A stretch of DNA of 64,000 bases from an uncultured bacterium (GTDB taxonomy: Bacteria > DUMJ01). Positions 33,245 through 41,746 of the stretch are shown here, in pieces. The position numbers and the translations under genes were made by a program. Where the stretch lies: positions 1 through 64,000 of the forward strand of contig CALGNK010000016.1 of the NCBI GenBank assembly GCA_937958695.1. The letters run 5' to 3'. A model generated the notes under the pieces. It made no database searches and was not told where the DNA came from. It was given only the letters and a program-made list of their open reading frames with translations. Positions within the stretch are counted from its first letter, which is position 1, and each line of letters opens with the position of its first letter.

Positions 33245-33648
33245 TCTTGGCATTCTTTACAGTAGCCATAGTATACAGCCTGTGCCCTTACTACTTTAAA
33301 ATCCTTCCCCAAATCAGGAAGAGGAACAGAGGTTGCAACATCAAAAATCTTTCTACAATTCAAGCAGACAAAATGGCTATGAGCAGTTATATCAGGGTCG
33401 AAGTGAGTCTTTCCATCACCAACATCTAGCCTCTGTATAACTCCCAAGTCAGCTAGACTATTTAACGTCTTATACACCGTTGCTATAGAGACAGTCGGAG
33501 CAATCTCTGACACTTTCTTATGAACATCCTCAGCGCTGGGATGCGTCTTATTTCCATCTAATACCTCACCTATAAGCTGTCTCTGAGGAGTAATCTTAAG
33601 ACCTTTGTCCTTTATAGTTTTTAGTATTATATTCTCTCTTTTTCTCAT
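33229..33648 (-). CDS. perR: Fur-family repressor, PerR-like
   Basis: A 139-residue metalloregulator. The winged helix (about 15-75) contains ITPQRQLIGEVL and ATVYKTLNSLADLGVI. The structural zinc site is two CxxC pairs (C95/C98 and C130/C133). The regulatory metal site aligns with Bacillus PerR: H36, D84 or D86, H90, H92 and D103, where Asp rather than Glu favours a peroxide-sensing PerR over Fur. That subtype call is an inference from alignment by eye. The gene lies 10 nt after lpdA but has its own promoter inside the lpdA 3' end and no ribosome binding site, suggesting a leaderless message. Confidence 0.87.
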   Translation of the reverse strand: MRKRENIILKTIKDKGLKITPQRQLIGEVLDGNKTHPSAEDVHKKVSEIAPTVSIATVYKTLNSLADLGVIQRLDVGDGKTHFDPDITAHSHFVCLNCRKIFDVATSVPLPDLGKDFKVVRAQAVYYGYCKECQDQTEE

Positions 33649-33657
33649 AACTATATC

Positions 33658-33685
33658 ATTATACTATATGTAGTGGTAAATTCAA
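33658..33685 (-). promoter_or_regulatory. Internal promoter of the PerR-like gene
   Basis: On the minus strand TTGAAT (33680-33685), 16 bp and TATAAT (33658-33663) end 9 nt before the ATG at 33648. Transcription would begin about 3 nt upstream of the start codon, so the message would be leaderless. The surrounding TATAGTATAATGATATAG is loosely palindromic and could be an autoregulatory site. Confidence 0.6.
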
Positions 33686-35011
33686 GCCTACAAAACTTGC
33701 TTCCATAATTGCCTCTGGCAATGTTGGATGAGCATGAATAGTATCTGCTAATTCTTCTAATTTTATCCTCTCTTTTACTGCAAGTCCAACCTCTCCCAAC
33801 ATTACAGATGCGTATGGCCCTATGATATGAGCTCCAATAAGCTCTCTTGATTCATTAGCTACTAACTTTACCATTCCTTCCCATTTTCCTATAGAAATAG
33901 CATAACCCAATGCCCTAAATGGAAATCTTCCAATAACTGGATTTATACCTTGAGCCTTTGCCTGTTCTTCGGTTAGCCCTACACTACCTATCTGAGGTTC
34001 ACAAAATGTTGCTCTAGGAACAGCACTATAATCTAGACTCTTTCTATTACCAGTAATATTCTCTATAGCGGTTAAGCCTTGGTGAGATGCAACATGGGCA
34101 AATAGAGATATGCCTGTTACATCCCCTATAGCATATATATTTGATATATTTGTCTGTAAGAACTCATTCACCTCTATGTAACCTTTACTATTTGTCTTTA
34201 TCCCAAGAAGTTCTGTACCTAAGCCTTCTGTATTTGGTCTTCTTCCTACAGCGATAAGAATCTTCTCCCCTTTTATACGTTCTCCATTTTCTAAGATTGC
34301 ACCATCATCTATAATCTCTTTTACAGTATTGTTTAGATAGAGTTTTATACCTTTCTTCTTCAGAGCTCTCTCAAGAATCTTAGATATCTCATCATCTTCT
34401 GTAGGAACTACTCTAGGCATCATCTCAACTATGCTTACCTCAGAACCCATATCTCTATAGAATGTAGCAAACTCTACACCAATAGCACCTGCACCAATAA
34501 TGATTATATCTTTAGGTATGTAAGGTGTAGAAAGGGCATAGTCGCTAGAAATGATTCTATCATTATCTATCTTTATATTCCCTATGCTTGTAATAGGCAA
34601 AGAACCTGTAGCTATAATAATTACATCCCCTTTTACAACTTCTCCGTTAGATACACTAACCTCTGTATTACTTATTAACTTTGCTTTGCCTTTAATCAAC
34701 CTTACCTTTCTTGTGGATAATAGATACTCTACCCCTCTAACAAGCTGTTCTACTACCTGGTCTTTCCTCTTAAATACTAAATCTATATCTACTCTGTAAT
34801 CACTTAACTCTATACCAAAATCTTTAGCTGTCTTTATATCGTTTAGTCTCTCACTAACTGAAAGTATCGCTTTAGTCGGTATACACCCTCTATTAAGGCA
34901 TACCCCTCCTACCCTATCCTCTTCGATTAGAGTTACACTATGGCCTAACTGAGCTCCTCTAAGAGCAGCAACATATCCACCTGGGCCTCCACCAATTATA
35001 ACTATATTCAC
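33659..35011 (-). CDS. lpdA: Dihydrolipoyl dehydrogenase
   Basis: Flavoprotein disulfide oxidoreductase of 450 residues. The FAD motif is IIGGGPGGYVAALRGAQLG, the redox pair C38/C43 lies in GGVCLNRGCIPTKA, the NAD motif is IIIGAGAIGVEFATFY and the FAD-binding YAIGDVTG is present. The C-terminal HAHPTLPEAIMEASF carries the catalytic His. The start is a GTG overlapping the previous gene by 4 nt with AAGGAGG 8 nt upstream. No 2-oxoacid dehydrogenase or glycine-cleavage genes are adjacent. The folate genes beside it would fit a role as the L protein of the glycine-cleavage system. Confidence 0.94.
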   Translation of the reverse strand: MNIVIIGGGPGGYVAALRGAQLGHSVTLIEEDRVGGVCLNRGCIPTKAILSVSERLNDIKTAKDFGIELSDYRVDIDLVFKRKDQVVEQLVRGVEYLLSTRKVRLIKGKAKLISNTEVSVSNGEVVKGDVIIIATGSLPITSIGNIKIDNDRIISSDYALSTPYIPKDIIIIGAGAIGVEFATFYRDMGSEVSIVEMMPRVVPTEDDEISKILERALKKKGIKLYLNNTVKEIIDDGAILENGERIKGEKILIAVGRRPNTEGLGTELLGIKTNSKGYIEVNEFLQTNISNIYAIGDVTGISLFAHVASHQGLTAIENITGNRKSLDYSAVPRATFCEPQIGSVGLTEEQAKAQGINPVIGRFPFRALGYAISIGKWEGMVKLVANESRELIGAHIIGPYASVMLGEVGLAVKERIKLEELADTIHAHPTLPEAIMEASFVGLNLPLHIV

Positions 35012-35562
35012 CTTTCAATCCTCCTTTTTTCGGTAATTACTATATCCATCTTCTCATCCCACTCATCTATAAAATCTTCGTCAACTATCTGAAAGTCATA
35101 TGCAAGTCCTATCTTTAAGACTTTCTCGGGAAGAGACTTTATAAATCTATCATAATGACCTCTACCATGACCTATCCTATGAAGTTTTGTGTTGAATGCA
35201 ATACCTGGAACAATAATGACCTCAATGTTTTCTATATTATAGGCTTCAGAACTATAAGGTTCTAGCACATTAAAAGCCCCTGGAGAAAGTTCATCCAAAC
35301 CTTTTATCCTAACCGGTATAATATCCTCTCCTACAGTCTTTGGAACTACTAACACCTTCCCATCAGTTAATACTCTTTTTAATATCTTAAATGTAGGAAC
35401 CTCACTAGGTAGACTTACATAACTCATTATAACACCATAAGGCTCTATAATCCTTATAACCTCTTCCTGTATAATATCTCCCCATCTATCTAATAGTTCT
35501 TTTGGATAAAGCTTAAATAATCTCTTTATCCTTCCCCTTATCTTAAGTTTAGTTATGTTCAT
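35008..35562 (-). CDS. 5-formyltetrahydrofolate cyclo-ligase
   Basis: Converts 5-formyl-THF to 5,10-methenyl-THF with ATP (MTHFS, YgfA family). The 184 residues have a basic N-terminus (KIRGRIKRLF), YVSLPSEVPTFKIL, VPKT, IEVIIVPGIAFNTKLHRIGHGRGHYDRFI (the Mg-ATP loop) and LAYDFQIVDE. It overlaps folD by 14 nt upstream and lpdA by 4 nt downstream. Its product is the substrate of FolD, so the gene pair is functionally coherent. Confidence 0.93.
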   Translation of the reverse strand: MNITKLKIRGRIKRLFKLYPKELLDRWGDIIQEEVIRIIEPYGVIMSYVSLPSEVPTFKILKRVLTDGKVLVVPKTVGEDIIPVRIKGLDELSPGAFNVLEPYSSEAYNIENIEVIIVPGIAFNTKLHRIGHGRGHYDRFIKSLPEKVLKIGLAYDFQIVDEDFIDEWDEKMDIVITEKRRIER

Positions 35563-36412
35563 AATTACCCTTCTGTAACCTATAAGCGGTAATTACATTC
35601 TTCATAAGCATCGCTACTGTCATAGGTCCAACGCCACCAGGGACTGGTGTTATTGCTCTAGCGACGTTTTTTACCTCTTCAAAGTCTACATCGCCTACAA
35701 GTTTATCATCTACCCTATTTATACCAACATCTATAACAATGGCTCCCTCTTTTACCATATCTACAGTTATAAGCTTAGGAGCACCAACTGCGCATACAAG
35801 TATATCAGCCCTAGAAGTCTCTTCTTTTAAATCAGAAGTCTTTGAATGACAGATTGTCACTGTTGCATCAAGAGATAATAGTAAGTGAAAAAGTGGTTTC
35901 CCTACAAGATTACTCCTTCCAACTATTACCGCATTTTTACCTTTTACATCTATGTTTTCTCTCTTCAATAACTCAACAACACCTAGAGGTGTGCAAGGTA
36001 TAATCCTTGGCTTTCCACTTAGAAGCCTTCCAAGATTATCAGGATGAAGCCCATCTACGTCTTTCAGTGGGTCTATATTAGAAACTATATCAAAGGCATC
36101 TAGATGTTCAGGTAAAGGCATTTGAACTATGATACCATTTATCGTTTCATCTTCATTTAAAGCCCTTATACTAGATAATAGATCTTCTCTACCTATCGAC
36201 TGAGGGAATTTCAAGAGCCTATAGTTTAATCCCAATCTCTTACAAGCCCTTTCTTTATTCCTAACATATACTATAGAGGCAGGGTCATCTCCTACCAAGA
36301 CTACCGCTAGCCCAGGCTTATCTTTAATGGCAATTACCTCTTCCTTAAGTTCCTCGTATATCCTATCCGCTATACTTTTTCCATCTATTATCTTAGTCAT
36401 CTTAGACTCCAT
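35549..36412 (-). CDS. folD: Bifunctional methylenetetrahydrofolate dehydrogenase/cyclohydrolase
   Basis: Interconverts methylene-, methenyl- and 10-formyl-THF. The 287-residue protein has the active-site region VYVRNKERACKRLGLN (Tyr and Lys), IIVQMPLPEHLD, DPLKDVDGLHPDN, PCTPLGVVELL, the NADP-binding GRSNLVGKPLFHLLL and TPVPGGVGPMTVAMLMKN. The start overlaps the previous gene (TAATG); an alternative ATG four codons in is equally plausible. It lies in an operon with the cyclo-ligase and a FolT-like transporter component. Confidence 0.96.
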   Translation of the reverse strand: MESKMTKIIDGKSIADRIYEELKEEVIAIKDKPGLAVVLVGDDPASIVYVRNKERACKRLGLNYRLLKFPQSIGREDLLSSIRALNEDETINGIIVQMPLPEHLDAFDIVSNIDPLKDVDGLHPDNLGRLLSGKPRIIPCTPLGVVELLKRENIDVKGKNAVIVGRSNLVGKPLFHLLLSLDATVTICHSKTSDLKEETSRADILVCAVGAPKLITVDMVKEGAIVIDVGINRVDDKLVGDVDFEEVKNVARAITPVPGGVGPMTVAMLMKNVITAYRLQKGNYEHN

Positions 36413-37404
36413 TATTCTTCCTCTTCAAGCCTTTCTATCTCAGACATAATTATCTCTTCTACGGTAAGATTCTTTATCTTACTCTTATAGAGCTGTCTTC
36501 CTAGAAGATTATCTCCTTTAACCCATCGTTCTTCGGGCTTATCCTTTAAAATATTGTAAAACCTATTTACCTGAGCACTCAGATAATCCGCTCTATGGAC
36601 GGTTTCTGCCTCTAAAGTCATAGGCAATATAGGAGAACCTGTAGAGTAATCCCCATGATGACTCAATATTATATGGAGAAGTTGTTGAAGATATGAAGGG
36701 GATATTGAGTTTATACTTCTTGCCCTTTCCTTTATAGCCATTGCTCCTATAAATATATGTCCTAAGAGCCTACCCTTGGTGGAATATTCGATCTGAGTAC
36801 TATAAGTAAATTCATCTACTTTTCCTATATCATGAAGAATAGAACCAGCTATTATCAAGTCTCTATTCATCTCAGGATACATCTCACTTGCAGTCAAAGA
36901 GATCTTACATACCTCCCAGGTATGCTCTATAAGACCTCCAATATATGCATGATGTATTACCTTACCAGCTGGGGCAAGGAGAAAATTCCTTACAAATTTA
37001 TCGTCCTCTAGGAATGACTTGACTATTTCTTTTATACCCTGGTCTAGTATGGTATTAGTTAGACTCTTAAGTTCTTCTAATAATACTATAGAATTTCTAG
37101 GACTTTGAGGGATAAAATCCTTTGGATCAAAATGACTTGTAGGCTTTAAATCTTCTAAGGCTATCTCTGTATTGTTATTATACATCATAACCCTACCACT
37201 GACCTCATATACTACTCCTATAGTTATATTCTTACCTTCGTCGTCCCATCTCCTAGCTATCATCGAACCCGTCTTATCTCCCAATGTAAGGATAAGATTA
37301 GTCCTTCCATTTTTAGTAGCACCAACGCTTTTCTTTAATACTACAAATGGGACCTTCTCTAAAAGAATTCCTTCTTTAAGTTGTGATATATAGTACTTTT
37401 TCAT
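36412..37404 (-). CDS. yhaM: OB-fold/HD-domain 3'-5' exoribonuclease, YhaM family
   Basis: A 330-residue nuclease. The N-terminal OB-fold (about 5-95, LILTLGDKTGSMIARRWDD) binds nucleic acid. The HD domain has HHAYIGGLIEHTWEV, LILAGSILHDIGK-type residues (SILHDIGKVDEF), LGHIFIGAMAI and LLHIILSHHGDY as metal ligands. This is the arrangement of YhaM/CBF1 proteins, which trim RNA 3' ends. I use the ATG at 37404, which forms an ATGA overlap with the preceding gene; the frame could open at a TTG four codons earlier. Its place in a folate and peptide operon appears incidental. Confidence 0.92.
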   Translation of the reverse strand: MKKYYISQLKEGILLEKVPFVVLKKSVGATKNGRTNLILTLGDKTGSMIARRWDDEGKNITIGVVYEVSGRVMMYNNNTEIALEDLKPTSHFDPKDFIPQSPRNSIVLLEELKSLTNTILDQGIKEIVKSFLEDDKFVRNFLLAPAGKVIHHAYIGGLIEHTWEVCKISLTASEMYPEMNRDLIIAGSILHDIGKVDEFTYSTQIEYSTKGRLLGHIFIGAMAIKERARSINSISPSYLQQLLHIILSHHGDYSTGSPILPMTLEAETVHRADYLSAQVNRFYNILKDKPEERWVKGDNLLGRQLYKSKIKNLTVEEIIMSEIERLEEEE

Positions 37405-38192
37405 CTTGGATACCAAGCCATTGCTTTTGTAGTATATCCTACCCCAGTATTACCCCTTCTATCTAAAACAATAACTCCAAACTCTAGCCCTTTCATCTTC
37501 CCTTCATTCACCACCATATCTACAGCTACCTGTGCAGGGAACTGTCTCAACAGTATATCTATCTTTTTTGCTAATCCAAACTTTATTATATCTTCTCCTA
37601 ATCCAGTAGCAGATACTCCTCCCCAAAAAGATGCGTAAGTTCCTGCAGATATTATAGGACTATCCCCTACCCTACCGGGAAGTTTTCCTTTCAGTCCCCC
37701 AGTAGATGTACCTGCGGATATTATTCCTCTTTTATCCATAGCTACTGCACCAACAGTATCCGAAGAGACCCTATGAGAAGATTCTCTAGATCTAAAAGGG
37801 GGAAGGTTATACTTCTCTGCAAACTTCTCTGCACCCTCTCCAACCAACATAACATGTGATGTTTCTTCCATAACCAATCTGGCAAGTTTAATAGGATTTC
37901 TCACCGTTCTTACCCCACCAACTGCTCCTGCCCTTCCATCAGATGTCATAATACTAGCATCCATCTCTACATAACCTTCCTTATTCGGAAAGGACCCCAT
38001 ACCTGCATCAAATACCCCGCTATCCTCCATAAGTATTATTACCTTCTCCACAACTGAAAGCGAATCCCATCCATCTTCTAAAAGCTTATTACCTATCTCC
38101 CATATCCCCTTTAAATTCTTCTGATAAATCTTAAGGGTATCTTCAGGGATATCTCCTGCTCCCCCATGAACTACAAGTCTAACTTCGCTCAT
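37401..38192 (-). CDS. Plant-type L-asparaginase/isoaspartyl peptidase
   Basis: Ntn-hydrolase that self-cleaves to expose a catalytic Thr and hydrolyses isoaspartyl dipeptides or asparagine. The 263 residues include VVHGGAGDIP, FDAGMGSFPNKEGYVEMDASIM, the cleavage site SSDT (T146 as nucleophile, followed by VGAVAMD), GTSTGGLKGKLPGRVGDSPI and GTYASFWGGVSATGLGE. The linker before T146 is short, as in thermophilic homologues. GGAGG precedes the ATG. It lies 22 nt after the FolT-like gene. Confidence 0.93.
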   Translation of the reverse strand: MSEVRLVVHGGAGDIPEDTLKIYQKNLKGIWEIGNKLLEDGWDSLSVVEKVIILMEDSGVFDAGMGSFPNKEGYVEMDASIMTSDGRAGAVGGVRTVRNPIKLARLVMEETSHVMLVGEGAEKFAEKYNLPPFRSRESSHRVSSDTVGAVAMDKRGIISAGTSTGGLKGKLPGRVGDSPIISAGTYASFWGGVSATGLGEDIIKFGLAKKIDILLRQFPAQVAVDMVVNEGKMKGLEFGVIVLDRRGNTGVGYTTKAMAWYPR

Positions 38193-38214
38193 TTCTAGGG
38201 ATAACCTCCTAATA

Positions 38215-38739
38215 TCATTTATCTACAATCAACATTTTAAATCTATTCAAAAGAACGTTTATTATCTCCATAGATAAGAAACTATAAATAGGAATCAAGA
38301 AGGCTTGGGATATAATAGCAGGTATAAGGACAGGTTTTAAAGGCAATTCAAAGATAAAATGTAATGTCAAAGGTACTAGAAGCATAGATGACACTACCTG
38401 TGTTACTCCTACCCCAATAAGGTAATCTCTAAAAGATAATCTCTCCCTACTTAGAGTTATAAGGCTTGGAAGTATTCCCCTTATTGCAGAGATGATAGTA
38501 AATGCAGGGTTATACGAACCCATTGGATTTATAAAGTACCCCAATATATCTGAGATTGCGCCACATAAAGCCCCCTCTATTGGGCCAAACAAGAAACTTG
38601 CAATAATTATCGGCAATGGCCCAAAACCTATTCTCACCCCTTCTATTCCTCCTATAGGAATTCTTAATGAAAGAATCCTAGTAAGAACTATACTTAGCCC
38701 AGAAAGGAATGCTATATATACAGTTCTTTTTATAACCAT
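38215..38739 (-). CDS. ECF transporter S component, FolT-like (folate)
   Basis: A 174-residue membrane protein with about six helices. The pattern IPIGGIEGVRIGFGPLPIIIASFLFGPIEGALCGAISDILGYFINPMGSYNPAFTI in order (paraphrased here as residues 27-83, key motifs RIGFGPLP, SDILGY and NPMGSYNP) is that of folate-specific S components. It would dock on a shared ECF energising module (EcfA/A'/T), which is not in the window. Specificity is supported by its operon partners FolD and 5-formyl-THF cyclo-ligase. GGAGGG precedes the ATG. It is the first gene of the minus-strand operon ending with the PerR-like gene. Confidence 0.85.
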   Translation of the reverse strand: MVIKRTVYIAFLSGLSIVLTRILSLRIPIGGIEGVRIGFGPLPIIIASFLFGPIEGALCGAISDILGYFINPMGSYNPAFTIISAIRGILPSLITLSRERLSFRDYLIGVGVTQVVSSMLLVPLTLHFIFELPLKPVLIPAIISQAFLIPIYSFLSMEIINVLLNRFKMLIVDK

Positions 38740-38793
38740 TCCTAATCCCTCCTAATTCTCTACAAACTCTCTATGATTATATCATTAAATTCC

Positions 38794-38802
38794 TGTTATA
38801 AT
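38794..38802 (+). promoter_or_regulatory. Extended -10 element for the oxidoreductase at 38833
   Basis: TGtTATAAT lies 31 bp before the ATG. No strong -35 is seen. On the opposite strand a TATAAT (38776-38781) could serve the FolT-like operon, so the two promoters would be divergent and overlapping within 93 bp. Confidence 0.5.
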
Positions 38803-38832
38803 ATATCTAATCCTAAAGAAGAGGTGGTAAAT

Positions 38833-39843
38833 ATGGCAAGAATTTACAATGTTGGAGTAGCAGGTTTAAATCATGACCATATATGGGGATTACTCAGAAG
38901 CTGGCTAGAGCAACCTAATGTAAGGTTAGTAGGAGTGGCAGAGTCTCATGATCCTCTCAAAGAGAGAGCTAGAAAGGATTTCGGAATTGATAAATTTTAT
39001 GATACCTACGAAGAACTAATAGATAATGAGAAATTAGACATACTTCAGATTACCTGTGAAAATAGCAAACATAGGGAGATCACAGAATATGCAGTATCAA
39101 AGAGAATAAATGTTATTATAGAAAAACCAATGGCAGAAAGCTATGAAAGTGCATTAAAGATGTTTAATTCAGCCAAGTCAAGCGGAGTAAAACTTATGGT
39201 AAATTGGCCAACTACCTGGAACCCTGCTATTAGGAAAGCCCTAGATATGGCTAAAAGTGGAGACATAGGAAAGATATTTCAGTTTAGATTTAGGGCAGGA
39301 CATAAGGGTCCAAAAGAGATAGGATGTTCCATATTCTTTTATAGCTGGCTCTATGACTCAGAAAAGAATGGAGCAGGGGCATATATGGACTTCTGTGGAT
39401 ACGGTACACATATGGCTGGTTATCTCTTAGGCAAGCCCCTATCAGTTTTGGCTTTTGGGAAAAACTTAGTGAGAGATTATATACCAGCAGAAGATAATGC
39501 GATACTTATTATGGAGTATGACAGAGCTGTGGCGGTAGCAGAGGCAACCTGGAGTCAGATAGGGAATGTGCCAACAGAAAATCCAATCATATATGGAAGT
39601 AACGGAACTATAGTGGTAAGTAGAGGAGAGATAATTCTATTTCTAGATGGGAAAGAACCCAAGAGTATAATTCCAGAAGAGCTACCACCATATGAAAAGA
39701 ATGCGGTGGTGTATTTTTTACATTGTATAGAGAACGATATAACACCAGAAGGATTATCTGATCCTGAACTTGCACTTCAGACTCAGAAGATACTATCTGC
39801 AGGACTGGAGAGTATAAAGACTAAGAGATCTGTATCTATATAG
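38833..39843 (+). CDS. Gfo/Idh/MocA-family oxidoreductase (3 of 5)
   Basis: A 336-residue NAD(P)-dependent dehydrogenase. The N-terminus is VGVAGLNHDHIWGLLRSWLE, where the usual GxGxxG is replaced by GLNHDH. IIEKPMAESYESALKMF near residue 95 is the family hallmark, and GAGAYMDFCGYGTHMAGYLLG takes the place of the catalytic GG..D.G.H segment. I chose the ATG at 38833 with GAGGTGG upstream, rather than an ATG 60 nt earlier that has no ribosome binding site. It stands alone, convergent with plsY. The substrate is unknown. Confidence 0.88.
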   Translation: MARIYNVGVAGLNHDHIWGLLRSWLEQPNVRLVGVAESHDPLKERARKDFGIDKFYDTYEELIDNEKLDILQITCENSKHREITEYAVSKRINVIIEKPMAESYESALKMFNSAKSSGVKLMVNWPTTWNPAIRKALDMAKSGDIGKIFQFRFRAGHKGPKEIGCSIFFYSWLYDSEKNGAGAYMDFCGYGTHMAGYLLGKPLSVLAFGKNLVRDYIPAEDNAILIMEYDRAVAVAEATWSQIGNVPTENPIIYGSNGTIVVSRGEIILFLDGKEPKSIIPEELPPYEKNAVVYFLHCIENDITPEGLSDPELALQTQKILSAGLESIKTKRSVSI

Positions 39844-39848
39844 AGGCT

Positions 39849-40451
39849 TCAGCTCTTAAACCCTCTAAAAAAGCTAACTAGATCTCCCCAATGTTTATAT
39901 AGGATGATTGAGAGATTTCCCACATAGAAGTAGAGTAGATACTCTTTCCCATTGTAGAAATTATAAAGCACATAGGGAATTAAAGCCACAAATCCTAAGA
40001 CGACTCTAAATGCATCCTCTTCTACTTTTGTTGCTTTTGGCTTTATAAGTGTAAATACGGTAAAGGTAACCCCAAGAATCGTAGGACCTTCCCATTTAGT
40101 TAAGACAGACCATGCCCCAAATGTAGTTGCAATCGCCTTTCCCCCTTTAAACTTTAACATTGGAGAAAAGGCATGCCCCAAGATGCCACAGAGTGCAGAT
40201 GTGGCTATTATATATTCATTACCGACTAAGCCTTTAGAGATAAATATAACAAGTGGGAAAATCCCTTTAAAATAGTCTAATATAAGGGCAAGGACTCCAA
40301 GCCTCCAACCCTTAACTCTCCATAGATTTGAAGATCCAGGGTTTCCATCTCTTACCTCTCTTAGATTAACGTTGTTAAGTCTTGCCAAGATATAGGAATA
40401 CATAATAGAACCAGATAAAAATTGTATTAAAATAACTAGGATATTATACAT
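39849..40451 (-). CDS. plsY: PlsY-type glycerol-3-phosphate acyltransferase
   Basis: Integral membrane acyltransferase of 200 residues that uses acyl-phosphate to acylate glycerol-3-phosphate. The three PlsY motifs are visible: GSxxxSYILARLNNVNLR, DGNPGSSNLWRVKGWRLGVLALILDYFKG and LGHAFSPMLKFKGGKAIATTFG. A distinctive cytoplasmic loop PKATKVEEDAFRV follows. It overlaps the upstream glycosyltransferase gene by 8 nt. The same pairing occurs in some Firmicutes, where PlsY-like proteins may be dedicated to glycolipid or carotenoid modification rather than housekeeping phospholipid synthesis. Confidence 0.88.
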   Translation of the reverse strand: MYNILVILIQFLSGSIMYSYILARLNNVNLREVRDGNPGSSNLWRVKGWRLGVLALILDYFKGIFPLVIFISKGLVGNEYIIATSALCGILGHAFSPMLKFKGGKAIATTFGAWSVLTKWEGPTILGVTFTVFTLIKPKATKVEEDAFRVVLGFVALIPYVLYNFYNGKEYLLYFYVGNLSIILYKHWGDLVSFFRGFKS

Positions 40452-41511
40452 CTATCCTTCTTCCCTTCCATACAACAGACCTAAAAATAAATGTCCTAGC
40501 TGTAGAAATTACAAAGATTAAGAGGAAGAAAAAGAAGTAAACGGGATATACCATGGCATCCAAAATATTGTAATCTCCAGTCTTTCTTACCAGCATATAT
40601 ATCTGTAAGGCAAACAATAGATAATAAATCAGGTAAGATAAACTAGGACTAGAATGGAGAAAAGAAGAGTATATGCCGGTAAACCATAAAAATATTAGCA
40701 AAAAATTTAAGAAGCCGGTATGTATTGCTCCAAAAGCCATATTCTTAGTAAGACCCTCGAAGAGTTGTCTTATACCTCTAGGATACATACGGAACCTTAC
40801 CAATTCTCCGCCTAAGAGATTGGTAAGATTTTTGCCTCTTTCTAAATAGAGCCTTCCAAGCTTTAGATCTTCTATAACTTCACCCTTTACCGATTGATGC
40901 CCACCCACATCTTCATAATCTTTCCTTGATGTTAATACAACTGGTCCAAAAGCCCCTATAGGAATAGACCTTCTTCTTAAAGAGAATGAATTAGTAGAAC
41001 AAACTGCTATTAGATTAAATGGTAATGTAAAATGTTCATAGAACCTTTCAAACCTTTGATAGGGCCAGACAGAGATCATTCCTCTCCGCTCTGTGTACTC
41101 TTTTAATATACTCTCTATGGCATTACTAGAAAGTTCTACATCCGCATCTAGGAAGAGCAAAAAGTCTCCAGCGGAATTTAGATACCCATTCCAACAAGCC
41201 CAAGGCTTCCCTATCCAGCCAGGAGGGGGATCTTCCCTTAGAGAAACAACTTTCACATTTTTATAGGAAGCTGCAACTAATTCTGTGTTATCGGTAGAAT
41301 TATCGTTTACTATAATTATTTCATACGGTTTATAAGTCTGTCTCTCTAGAGTCTCTAAGATTTTACCAATATTATGCTCCTCATTCCTTGCTGGTATGAT
41401 TATAGAAATATTAAAACTTTTATCTTTCATCCTCCCAGGCTTTAAAAACTCAATGTTTCTAAATAATAACCAACCAATAAACCAGGTAAAGATTAAAAAT
41501 ATGTGTCTCAT
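40444..41511 (-). CDS. Membrane glycosyltransferase family 2 (CrtQ-like)
   Basis: A 355-residue GT2 enzyme. An N-terminal anchor (about 1-20) precedes the GT-A core ISIIIPARNEEHNIGKILETL, IVNDNSTDNT, WIGKPWACWNGYLNSAGDFLLFLDADVEL (DxD as DAD) and GEVIEDLKLGRLYLERG (catalytic ED). Three to four C-terminal helices occupy about 255-345. The PPPGWIGKPWAC segment is typical of the CrtQ/hopanoid-associated type that glycosylates lipids. It is co-transcribed with a PlsY-like acyltransferase. No carotenoid genes are seen here, so the acceptor is unknown. Confidence 0.85.
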   Translation of the reverse strand: MRHIFLIFTWFIGWLLFRNIEFLKPGRMKDKSFNISIIIPARNEEHNIGKILETLERQTYKPYEIIIVNDNSTDNTELVAASYKNVKVVSLREDPPPGWIGKPWACWNGYLNSAGDFLLFLDADVELSSNAIESILKEYTERRGMISVWPYQRFERFYEHFTLPFNLIAVCSTNSFSLRRRSIPIGAFGPVVLTSRKDYEDVGGHQSVKGEVIEDLKLGRLYLERGKNLTNLLGGELVRFRMYPRGIRQLFEGLTKNMAFGAIHTGFLNFLLIFLWFTGIYSSFLHSSPSLSYLIYYLLFALQIYMLVRKTGDYNILDAMVYPVYFFFFLLIFVISTARTFIFRSVVWKGRRIDV

Positions 41512-41686
41512 ACCAATCTATCAATATGCCTTCCATAGGGAATTAAGGTCTTTACCAGAAAAATACATGACCCTCTATCTAGCTTTTAGTTACTTCTCCT
41601 AATACCTTTGCCATAATAAGAACTTTTAAATAACAATAAAAGTATATCATAAGAAGTACTCTTGTCAACATAGAATAATAAAATAC

Positions 41687-41715
41687 TTGATTAATATTTT
41701 TGCCATTGTTATACT
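41687..41715 (+). promoter_or_regulatory. Promoter of the serine hydrolase gene
   Basis: TTGATT (41687-41692), 17 bp, then TGtTATACT (41707-41715) with an extended -10. It lies 31 bp before the TTG start codon. The rest of the 235-bp region from 41512 shows nothing else that I can identify. Confidence 0.7.
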
Positions 41716-41746
41716 GCTATTATCTGCAGATAATTAGAGGGAAAAA

